Source: Methanomassiliicoccaceae archaeon (GTDB taxonomy: Archaea > Thermoplasmatota > Thermoplasmata > Methanomassiliicoccales > Methanomethylophilaceae). Taken from it: DNA of 6,109 bases. Below the pieces are notes generated by a model. It saw only the letters and a program-made list of their open reading frames with translations. It searched no databases and had not been told where the DNA came from. Below are positions 1 through 5,293 of this stretch, one piece after another. How positions within the stretch are numbered: the stretch's first letter is position 1; each line of letters opens with the position of its first letter. A program made the position numbers and the translations under genes. The stretch spans positions 1 through 6,109 of the forward strand of contig WQZJ01000068.1 of assembly GCA_009780795.1 (NCBI GenBank), in the 5' to 3' direction.

Positions 1-38
1 ATAAAATGAGTTTAAGGTAAAGGGTTTGGTCAGGAAGT

Positions 39-1067
39 TTAACCTTTGACCGCTTTCACGAGCGCCATGAGGTTCTCGTTCTTGATCAGGGCGGACAGTC
101 CGCAACCCGGAGCGACAACATCGAAGCCGGCTTCCCTGACGGCCACACCGTGCTTGAAGCAGTCCTCGGGGGTTCCCATGAGCAGCGGGTTGACGCATCC
201 GACGTTACCGATGAGAGCGACCCTCTTGCCTACCAGCTTGACGGCCTCCTTCGGGTCCACCTTCTCCTCGATCGAGAGACCGGTCACACCGGTCGCGATC
301 ATGTTGTTGATGATGGGTGTCGTGTTACCGCAGATGTGAAGGATCGACGATGCGTCCTTGACGGATGCGAGACACTCCTTCAGGTAGCAACCTGCGAAAT
401 CGTCGAACATGTCCGGCGAGAGCAGGTCGGTGGACGCCGAGGGCTCGGACATCTGGATGACGTCAGCGCCTGCGTCTGAGAGCGCCTGGGTGTACGCTTT
501 GCATAACGGGTTGACCGCTTTGACCCATTTCTCCACCTCTTCCGGTGCCATCATGATACCGAAGACGAGGTTCTCTGTGCTTACCAGGTGGCCTGCGAGC
601 GTGAACGGTCCGGTGTTACCGGCTACTACCGCATACTCTTTGCCCTTCTGCTCCGTCAGGAGTTTTATTCCCTCCAGAACTGCCGCCGGTCTTCCTGAGC
701 TCAGGAACTCTTCCGGGGACATGAGGTCAGGTGCGTCGTATTCGCCCATCATCGGGTCGAACTTGAAGGGGTGCTTCTTGAGCATCGGCGTCCTGTCCTG
801 CTTTCCGGGGTCGACGGTGCAGCCCAGCCTCTCCGCTTCCGCGGTCAGGCAGAACGGCGCCCTTACTGCCTCGAAGCCGAGGATATCGGCCTGTCCGGCA
901 CCGAGCTTTGCCATCGCCTGCGGGTTTGAGTGTGCCTCGGGCCAGAACACGCCGAGTTTCTCCATCTGACCGATGGTCGCGCTCTGCGTGAAAACCGCCA
1001 CCGGCGGCCTGTCGAGCTTCTCTTTTCTCAATGCTGCGAGTACTCTTTCTCTTGGAGTCATTGCCAT
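39..1067 (-). CDS. mtbA: Methylcobamide:coenzyme M methyltransferase, MtaA/MtbA (UROD-like) family
   Basis: A cytosolic zinc enzyme that should transfer the methyl group from a methylated corrinoid protein to coenzyme M, giving methyl-CoM for methanogenesis. The 342 residues match the usual length of this family, which has the uroporphyrinogen decarboxylase fold. The N-terminal part has typical family stretches (FTQSATIGQM near 26-35, WPEAH at 42-46, GFEAVRAPF at 64-72). The expected zinc ligands are visible: His244-x-Cys246 in HICGNT and Cys322 in PGCGL. The ATG at 1065-1067 is preceded by AAGGAG with 8 nt spacing; the Met at residue 3 is too far from it (14 nt). The stop is TAA. It lies 112 bp downstream of the hyuA-like gene and has its own TATA box. 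MtbA (methylamine branch) is favoured over MtaA (methanol) or a methylthiol version because the nearby corrinoid protein has the methylamine-type size, but the subtype is not proven. The family call is firm. Confidence 0.9.
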   Translation of the reverse strand: MAMTPRERVLAALRKEKLDRPPVAVFTQSATIGQMEKLGVFWPEAHSNPQAMAKLGAGQADILGFEAVRAPFCLTAEAERLGCTVDPGKQDRTPMLKKHPFKFDPMMGEYDAPDLMSPEEFLSSGRPAAVLEGIKLLTEQKGKEYAVVAGNTGPFTLAGHLVSTENLVFGIMMAPEEVEKWVKAVNPLCKAYTQALSDAGADVIQMSEPSASTDLLSPDMFDDFAGCYLKECLASVKDASSILHICGNTTPIINNMIATGVTGLSIEEKVDPKEAVKLVGKRVALIGNVGCVNPLLMGTPEDCFKHGVAVREAGFDVVAPGCGLSALIKNENLMALVKAVKG

Positions 1068-1075
1068 AATTATAT

Positions 1076-1081
1076 CTCCTT
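1076..1081 (-). promoter_or_regulatory. Shine-Dalgarno site of the mtbA-like gene
   Basis: AAGGAG on the minus strand, 8 nt before the ATG. It decides for the first Met over the Met two codons later. Confidence 0.75.
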
Positions 1082-1107
1082 GAGCATGTCAATGAAATCA
1101 ACTTATT

Positions 1108-1116
1108 TAATATAAA
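1108..1116 (-). promoter_or_regulatory. TATA box of the mtbA-like gene
   Basis: TTTATATTA on the minus strand, a good match to the methanogen TATA box. Its centre is 45 nt upstream of the ATG, which predicts a start of transcription near 1086 and a leader of about 19 nt that includes the Shine-Dalgarno site. This suggests the gene is transcribed on its own, not only by read-through from the gene upstream. Confidence 0.6.
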
Positions 1117-1122
1117 CGCACT

Positions 1123-1179
1123 CTTCTTTTAACGAAGAAGGGGGCTGCCGTATTAACAGCCATTCATCCGCTGACGGCA
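1123..1179 (-). terminator. Possible weak terminator of the hyuA-like gene
   Basis: Between the TGA stop and the next promoter there are small inverted repeats: GGCTG/CAGCC (1143-1147 with 1157-1161, 9-nt loop), the competing pair TGCCGT/ACGGCA (1146-1151 with 1174-1179), and CTTCTT/AAGAAG (1123-1128 with 1135-1140). No long T run follows on the minus strand, so termination may be leaky and part of the transcript may continue into the mtbA-like gene. Confidence 0.3.
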
Positions 1180-3396
1180 TCACTGCGTCTTCGGATCACC
1201 CGTTACGCGCACCGTGACCTCGGCGAAGTTTATGGTCCTGGCTATCGCCTCCTCGTCCCAGTTGCCGTACGCGCCCTCTGTCGAGAAGTGAATGTTCTGA
1301 CGGTTCACGGACCTTATGTTCACCGCACCGGAGCGTTTCACCTTCTCCGTGAGGTATGCGGTCAGACTTCGAACAGCTGCCTGGACGGCCGCCTCGAACC
1401 TGTCGTAGTACAGCATCCCTATGAATGGAACGGAAGCTGAGAACCTGTAGTCCAGCGTAGGCGCCACCGTTGCGGTCAGTGATTCCGAGACCTTACTCGT
1501 GACAGCGCCCACCGCATTGCACACATCGAAATGCTCCGGGAATACGACGGACGTTCCGAATCTTTCGCCCATATCATGCATCAATACCTCCGCGGGCGCG
1601 CCTACACCCACTATCGGGCATCTCAGTTTCGGAAGCAGGTCCAACGTCTTCCCTCTCTTCAGGGAGGTCATCTTCCTCGTCAGCACCGACGAACCGGAGT
1701 ATTGCCATCCGTCGATCTCATCGTCGAGCATCTTCGTCATCAGCGCCTCGGATATCTTCATTTTGATTTCTTCGAACATTGCCGAGGCTGCCTGACGGTC
1801 CGTCATCCCTAACTTCTCGGCGATCGCGTGCACCCCCGCGTCCGCACCGGCGCGGTCGCCCAGATCGAACTTCCTCAAGAATATCATCACATCGGTCGGA
1901 GTGAGCGACGACGCCTCTATGTACCCTTTCCTGGTGAGCGCCGCCAATTCATCGGAGATCACCCAAAGACCGTCGGCGGCATCACGCACCGCCAGCGAGG
2001 TCATCGGTCCGTTGCCCTTCATTCCGTTGTACACCCTCAATTCTTTTTCGGTCATCTGCGACACATCGGCATCATCGTCCGCTATGTAGTAGTCTATCAG
2101 ATCGTCGTACATTATCCTGGCCGCGATCTCCGGATAACGGGATGTGAGCACCGCCAGCGGCGTCACCCTGTCCGGGCCTATCGTGAACTTGGACTCCTTC
2201 AGCGTTATCCGAGAGTCTCCGCCCAGTGCCACCGTGTACATGTCCACGGCCTTGACACGGGTCCTCCATTTCCCGACGTTGGCGCCCTCCTCCTGTATCA
2301 TCGGAAAACCTTCGTCCATCACCGCGATGTCGGTGGACGTCCCGCCGATGTCGATGATCACGCTGTCCGACAGCCCGGAGAGCGTCGCACCGCCCACGGC
2401 ACTGGCCGCCGGGCCGGATAGTATGGTCTCCACCGGGTACATCTTCGCCTGCTCCAGGTCCATGACGGACCCGTCACCCTTGTACGCCATTATCGGTGCC
2501 TTTATGCCCTTGGACTCGAATGTTCGTCTCACATCGTCGAAGAACTTGCTCACCGCGGGTATCAGTCTGGCGTTGAGCACCGTGGTCTCCGTCCTTATAT
2601 CTATGCCGAGAGTTCCGGAAAGCTCGTGACCGGCCACCGTCGGAAGACCGGCCATCTCCATGGCGATCTCCTTGACCTTCTTCTCCTGGGACGTGTTCAT
2701 CGTGGAAAATAATCCTGATATCGCTATTGCGTCGACGCCCTTGCTCACCTTCCTCACGGCAGCGCGGACCTCGTCCTCGTCGAGGTGTTCCAGCGCGCGT
2801 CCCCTGCAGTCGAACCCGCCCCTTACGAACGCCTGGTGCTTCTCGCCGAAATGCACCGGGCCCATGGGGTCCCAGCCTATCAGTATCAGACCTACGTTGC
2901 CTCCTTTGCTCTCCAGTATGGAGTTGGTGGCGAGTGTGGTGGATATACCGACCAGCGAGATATCCTCAGGCCTTATCTCACAGGCATCGAACACAGCGTC
3001 GACGGACGCGTGCAGCCCCATCGACAGGTTACGGTGAGTGGTCGGGGATTTCTGTTTGGCGACCACCGAGTTATCGTCAAGATCGATTATCACAGCGTCC
3101 GTGAACGTACCGCCGGTGTCGACGCCCAATCCGTATCGGGCAACGGATATCTCATCCTTCGGGGATTCGTCCGGACGGTCCGGTTCCACCAACCCTATCC
3201 CTTGGACCAATTTCCCGAGATAGCCGCTGACCTTCTCGCGCTTCTTCAGTTCCGAGTTGTACCGTGTCGTCTGATAGTACACGTAATAGGAGTTACCGGA
3301 CCTTTTCACGTCGAAACATTTCCTTCCTTTTGACTTCTCGGAAGTTATCCAGTCTATCACCCATTCGTCGAACTCGGACCTTTGTACCATATGCAT
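1180..3396 (-). CDS. Hydantoinase/oxoprolinase A (HyuA) family protein with an extra N-terminal domain
   Basis: 738 residues, cytosolic, no signal peptide or membrane segment. Residues about 88-735 are a full HyuA-type protein of the ASKHA (actin-like ATPase) fold: phosphate-1 loop GVDTGGTFTD at 91-100, TTLATNS at 153-159, LNARLIPAV at 274-282, phosphate-2 loop DIGGTSTD at 349-356, LTPTD at 498-502, and the VGVGAPAEV/NAVGAV region at 597-632. Relatives act with a HyuB subunit in ATP-dependent opening of hydantoins or 5-oxoproline, or in ketone carboxylation; no HyuB is in the window, so the reaction is unknown. Residues about 1-75 are extra, with a stretch (YYVYYQTTRYN, then KVSGYLGKL) resembling the N-terminal region of some IS1634-like transposases. 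Only five cysteines occur (27, 139, 197, 593, 626) and none form an iron-sulfur motif, so it is not a RamA-type activator. There is no Shine-Dalgarno site; Met1 (3394-3396) or Met3 (3388-3390) may start a leaderless message. It lies between the corrinoid protein and CoM methyltransferase genes. Confidence 0.85.
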   Translation of the reverse strand: MHMVQRSEFDEWVIDWITSEKSKGRKCFDVKRSGNSYYVYYQTTRYNSELKKREKVSGYLGKLVQGIGLVEPDRPDESPKDEISVARYGLGVDTGGTFTDAVIIDLDDNSVVAKQKSPTTHRNLSMGLHASVDAVFDACEIRPEDISLVGISTTLATNSILESKGGNVGLILIGWDPMGPVHFGEKHQAFVRGGFDCRGRALEHLDEDEVRAAVRKVSKGVDAIAISGLFSTMNTSQEKKVKEIAMEMAGLPTVAGHELSGTLGIDIRTETTVLNARLIPAVSKFFDDVRRTFESKGIKAPIMAYKGDGSVMDLEQAKMYPVETILSGPAASAVGGATLSGLSDSVIIDIGGTSTDIAVMDEGFPMIQEEGANVGKWRTRVKAVDMYTVALGGDSRITLKESKFTIGPDRVTPLAVLTSRYPEIAARIMYDDLIDYYIADDDADVSQMTEKELRVYNGMKGNGPMTSLAVRDAADGLWVISDELAALTRKGYIEASSLTPTDVMIFLRKFDLGDRAGADAGVHAIAEKLGMTDRQAASAMFEEIKMKISEALMTKMLDDEIDGWQYSGSSVLTRKMTSLKRGKTLDLLPKLRCPIVGVGAPAEVLMHDMGERFGTSVVFPEHFDVCNAVGAVTSKVSESLTATVAPTLDYRFSASVPFIGMLYYDRFEAAVQAAVRSLTAYLTEKVKRSGAVNIRSVNRQNIHFSTEGAYGNWDEEAIARTINFAEVTVRVTGDPKTQ

Positions 3397-3400
3397 GAGT

Positions 3401-3413
3401 ATACCGTATAACT
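3401..3413. repeat. Operator-like 13-bp repeat, copy 1 (between TATA box and start codon)
   Basis: ATACCGTATAACT on the plus strand, identical to copy 2 at 3425-3437 with a 24-bp period. The core is an odd palindrome, ATAC-c-GTAT; with T3400 this copy extends to TATAC-c-GTATA. It sits between the TATA box and the start codon of the hyuA-like gene, where a bound protein would block RNA polymerase. Confidence 0.6.
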
Positions 3414-3420
3414 ATTTAAA
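3413..3420 (-). promoter_or_regulatory. TATA box of the hyuA-like gene
   Basis: TTTAAATA on the minus strand. Its centre is about 26.5 nt upstream of the A of Met3 and 20.5 nt upstream of Met1. Archaeal transcription usually starts about 25-27 nt from the box centre, so the message is probably leaderless and the protein may start at Met3. The lack of any Shine-Dalgarno sequence agrees with this. Confidence 0.55.
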
Positions 3421-3424
3421 CAAC

Positions 3425-3437
3425 ATACCGTATAACT
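3425..3437. repeat. Operator-like 13-bp repeat, copy 2 (just upstream of the TATA box)
   Basis: Second exact copy of ATACCGTATAACT, just upstream of the TATA/BRE region of the hyuA-like gene. The two copies bracket the core promoter. Confidence 0.6.
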
Positions 3438-3456
3438 TTCGGTCCAAAACACACGC

Positions 3457-3507
3457 AAAAAGAGAATAAATGAAGAAAGGTAAGGGGTTTCTCATTCACT
3501 GAGTGAA
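3457..3507 (-). terminator. Terminator of the corrinoid protein gene
   Basis: Soon after the TGA stop, the minus strand has TTCAC-TCA-GTGAA (3495-3507, 13-nt palindrome; overlapping GTGAA/TTCAC arms at 3503-3513), then a pyrimidine-rich stretch ending in a run of five T (3457-3461). Archaeal termination relies mainly on such T runs; the hairpin is short. Confidence 0.5.
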
Positions 3508-3515
3508 CTTCACGA

Positions 3516-4145
3516 TCACAGGAATTTCTGTGCGACCCTCGTCGCCTCGACAGCGTCGTAGGACCATCCGTCCGCACCGATCTGGGTTGCGAACTCCTGG
3601 GACGTGGCGCCGCCTCCGATCATGAGGAACGTCTTGCCGGCCATGCCCTCTTCCTTGAGGACCTTCACGGTCTCTTTCATTCCCTCGAGCGTCGGGGTCA
3701 TGAGCGTGGATTCCGCTATGATCTGCGCCTTGTTCTTCTTCGCCTCGTCGATGAAGTTCTTTATCGGTACGTCCTTGCCCAGGTCGATGACGTTCAGTCC
3801 GAGACCGGTGAGCATTGCTTTCACGATGTTCTTTCCGATGTCGTGGACATCTCCCTCAACGACTCCCAGAACGACGGATCCCTTGGATCCTCCCTTGCCC
3901 TTCAGGAGCGGGAGCACGAGGTTCAGTCCCTGGTATAGGGTGTTCGCGGACAGGAGAACCTGCGGCAGGAAGTACTGCTTTGCAGCGTATTTCTCACCGA
4001 CGACGGCCATTGCCTTGGAAAGTCCCTCGAAGATAATCACTTTTGCCTCTATGCCGGCGTCCAGACATTTCTGGGTGGCATCCTTTGCCTCTTTGATCTT
4101 ACCGCTGATGACTATGTTGATAAGTGCGTCAAGTTCTGCGCTCAT
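3516..4145 (-). CDS. Methyltransferase cognate corrinoid protein (MtbC/MttC/MtmC-like)
   Basis: A small cytosolic cobamide-binding protein that accepts a methyl group from a substrate-specific methyltransferase and hands it to a CoM methyltransferase such as the MtbA-like enzyme in this window. Length 209 residues, like methylamine corrinoid proteins and shorter than MtaC. Residues about 1-85 form the helical cap domain (YFLPQVLLSANT at 58-69). The Rossmann-like B12 domain follows, with DVHDIG at 99-104, where His101 is the expected lower cobalt ligand, Ser146 in STLMTPT at 146-152, and GGGATS at 177-182. The last two motifs differ from the SALMTTT and GGAPVT forms common in methylamine proteins, so the substrate is left open. 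The ATG is preceded by GGAGG with 7 nt spacing; stop TGA. No partner methyltransferase gene, and no amber-containing MtmB/MtbB/MttB frame, lies next to it. Family sure, substrate unknown. Confidence 0.9.
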   Translation of the reverse strand: MSAELDALINIVISGKIKEAKDATQKCLDAGIEAKVIIFEGLSKAMAVVGEKYAAKQYFLPQVLLSANTLYQGLNLVLPLLKGKGGSKGSVVLGVVEGDVHDIGKNIVKAMLTGLGLNVIDLGKDVPIKNFIDEAKKNKAQIIAESTLMTPTLEGMKETVKVLKEEGMAGKTFLMIGGGATSQEFATQIGADGWSYDAVEATRVAQKFL

Positions 4146-4146
4146 A

Positions 4147-4239
4147 TTATTTCCTCCATCTACTCATTAACGTGAGATGTTGGACTTCGTATTCAAAAAT
4201 GCGTAAATAAAGGCTTTTATGGATGGATGTTATATCCAT
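4147..4239 (-). other. Possible 30-codon leader ORF in front of the corrinoid protein gene
   Basis: An ATG at 4237-4239 opens a 30-codon frame that ends with TAA at 4147-4149, one base before the ATG of the corrinoid gene. The downstream Shine-Dalgarno site lies inside its last codons. The start lies about 9 nt after the transcription start predicted from the TATA box at 4270-4277. The peptide begins MDITSIHKSLY and ends MSRWRK; I recognise no family. It uses several rare-looking codons (ATA, TTA, AGA, AGG), unlike the neighbouring genes, and an open frame of this length can arise by chance. Confidence 0.25.
4153..4157 (-). promoter_or_regulatory. Shine-Dalgarno site of the corrinoid protein gene
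   Basis: GGAGG on the minus strand, 7 nt from the ATG; fixes the start of the corrinoid protein. Confidence 0.8.
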
Positions 4240-4269
4240 TTGATTATTTTCAAGGGTACACTTAACACT

Positions 4270-4277
4270 TATAAAAA
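4270..4277 (-). promoter_or_regulatory. Likely TATA box of the corrinoid protein gene
   Basis: TTTTTATA on the minus strand, in GCTTTTTATAAG. Predicted transcription start near 4248, giving a leader of about 100 nt; long leaders are known for methyltransferase operons of Methanosarcina. A weaker alternative, TTTATTTAC at 4203-4211, would give a leader of about 36 nt. The paired repeats just upstream favour the first. Confidence 0.5.
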
Positions 4278-4284
4278 GCTATCC

Positions 4285-4315
4285 TTAACCATTGTAACAT
4301 CCAGTTAACCATTGT
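4285..4315. repeat. Tandem 11-bp repeat with 20-bp period upstream of the corrinoid gene promoter
   Basis: TTAACCATTGT occurs at 4285-4295 and 4305-4315 (plus strand); the match extends to 14 bases with one difference (AAC against GAC). The spacing of 20 bp puts both copies on nearly the same face of the helix. The nearer copy is 8 bp upstream of the TATA box at 4270-4277, a typical place for an archaeal activator site. Confidence 0.55.
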
Positions 4316-4365
4316 GACCCTTATATTCTTAGATAGACGCGAATTGGATGTCAACGGACGGTGCA

Positions 4366-4397
4366 GGTATAAATTATATATATTCCCTGTTCGGGAA
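4366..4397 (-). terminator. Terminator of the metallophosphoesterase gene
   Basis: Just after the TGA stop, the minus strand has TTCCC-GAACA-GGGAA (5-bp stem, 4383-4397) followed by an AT-only stretch, TATATATAATTTAT. The same AT stretch also resembles a TATA box reading toward the corrinoid gene, so it might be an additional promoter. The rest of the gap down to the corrinoid gene (4146-4399) holds the promoter, repeats and possible leader ORF listed separately; I saw no tRNA or known riboswitch in it. Confidence 0.45.
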
Positions 4398-4399
4398 GC

Positions 4400-5116
4400 T
4401 CAAGGTTCCGGATCCCTGATATCTCCCAAAGCTCCCAATTTGAGCATCCCTATGTCGGAAACGCCGTAAACGATCGCCCTTTTCATGTCCGCGGACCTGC
4501 ATGCGGGGGACATGAACTGCTCCTCCGAGAGGTCCGTTCCCGACGAGAACGGACTGAACGGAGGTATCACTATGATCCCGTCCTCCTCGGCGTGAAGGAA
4601 GCACTGAAGCTTGATGTTACCGCTCATGCCGTCGGATATCCTGACGGACGGGTGCTCATGCGCGATCACCACGGGGCGCGTACCTGAGTCTACATGACCG
4701 TGCTCCATCCGGAACCCGGCGACGTCGACACGATCGAACGCCTCCATCCCTATGTCCGATATTATGTTCTCCAGGAAATTGTCGTGGTTCCCCTTCACCA
4801 GAACGACATCGGCAGCGGCGGTCAGCATGGTTATGACCTTGGTCACCTCCAGACGGCATTCGTACGGAGCTCTAGCGAAATCATGTTTGATATCGCCCAG
4901 CAGGACCATCCTCTTGGGCTCGTACCTGCATATGATGCGGTTCAGCGAATCTTTGATGGACGCGGTGTTCACCCTCGGCAGGTATATGCCTTCGTTCTCG
5001 AGCGCTTTCTCGTACCCCAGGTGAAGATCGCCTATGACTACGGTCGGTCCGTCGTCGAGGATGAGACACCTTTCGTTGGATACTCTTACTCCTGGGATGA
5101 TCTCGATGGAGTCCAC
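4400..5116 (-). CDS. Archaeal metallophosphoesterase (calcineurin-like, SbcD-related)
   Basis: A predicted cytosolic two-metal phosphoesterase of 238 residues, close to the length of the archaeal SbcD-related family. The metal-binding motifs occur in order: GDLHLG at 29-34 (Asp30, His32), GDIKHDF at 74-80 (Asp75), GNHD at 109-112 (Asn110, His111), EHGHV at 138-142 and AHEHPS at 152-157. All expected ligands are present, so it should be active; the natural substrate of this family is not established, though nucleic acid or nucleotide substrates are suspected. The start is GTG at 5114-5116. The frame stays open upstream to a TAG near 5189 but has no ATG there, and a TATA box 25 nt before the GTG supports this start and a leaderless message. 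Stop TGA, followed by a short hairpin. There is no obvious link to the methyl-transfer genes downstream. Confidence 0.88.
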   Translation of the reverse strand: MDSIEIIPGVRVSNERCLILDDGPTVVIGDLHLGYEKALENEGIYLPRVNTASIKDSLNRIICRYEPKRMVLLGDIKHDFARAPYECRLEVTKVITMLTAAADVVLVKGNHDNFLENIISDIGMEAFDRVDVAGFRMEHGHVDSGTRPVVIAHEHPSVRISDGMSGNIKLQCFLHAEEDGIIVIPPFSPFSSGTDLSEEQFMSPACRSADMKRAIVYGVSDIGMLKLGALGDIRDPEP

Positions 5117-5136
5117 GGTACCGACAGCGTATTGGA

Positions 5137-5144
5137 CGATATAA
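5137..5144 (-). promoter_or_regulatory. TATA box of the metallophosphoesterase gene
   Basis: TTATATCG (within CTTATATCG) on the minus strand, centred about 25 nt upstream of the GTG start. This spacing predicts that transcription begins at or next to the GTG, so the message is probably leaderless; no Shine-Dalgarno sequence is present. Confidence 0.5.
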
Positions 5145-5202
5145 GCGTCACGCCGCTCCCAAAGCGACGTACATCGGTATACTGGCTATTGTGAACGTCC
5201 TC

Positions 5203-5281
5203 ATAAATAAATGAGAAAATGAAAGAAGGGAGGGTGTCCCTCCCGTTTCGGTCTAAAGGGGACAGGGACGTATCCCTGTCC
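5203..5281 (-). terminator. Double-hairpin terminator of the surface protein gene
   Basis: Two perfect hairpins follow the stop codon on the minus strand. The first has a 9-bp stem, GGACAGGGA/TCCCTGTCC, with a 4-nt loop (5260-5281). The second has a 7-bp stem, GGGAGGG/CCCTCCC, with a 3-nt loop (5228-5244). A T-rich stretch (5203-5227) comes next. This is the strongest terminator-like structure in the window. Confidence 0.7.
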
Positions 5282-5293
5282 GTTCACACACGT

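Noticed and set aside
46..3333. Long plus-strand open frames opposite the mtbA-like and hyuA-like genes
   Set aside because: Their peptides show no recognisable domains, and they lie opposite genes with clear family motifs; such shadows are expected in GC-rich coding DNA.
1180..3396. HyuA-like protein as a RamA-type reductive activator of corrinoid proteins
   Set aside because: Both contain actin-like ATPase folds, but there is no cysteine cluster for an iron-sulfur centre, and the motifs are those of the HyuA family.
3160..3396. Remnant of an insertion sequence at the 5' end of the hyuA-like gene
   Set aside because: The frame is intact and continuous with the HyuA domain, and no terminal inverted repeats or target duplications are visible; a domain fusion is the simpler reading.
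4146..4399. Cobalamin riboswitch or small RNA gene in the AT-rich gap
   Set aside because: No recognisable riboswitch core or tRNA-like fold was seen; the visible signals are better explained as promoter and operator elements.
5175..5183. CGGTATACT upstream of the phosphoesterase gene, the reverse complement of 9 bases (3398-3406) that overlap operator-like copy 1 of the hyuA-like promoter
   Set aside because: Only 9 bases are shared, it is a single copy, and it does not include the complete palindromic core; a chance match is plausible.
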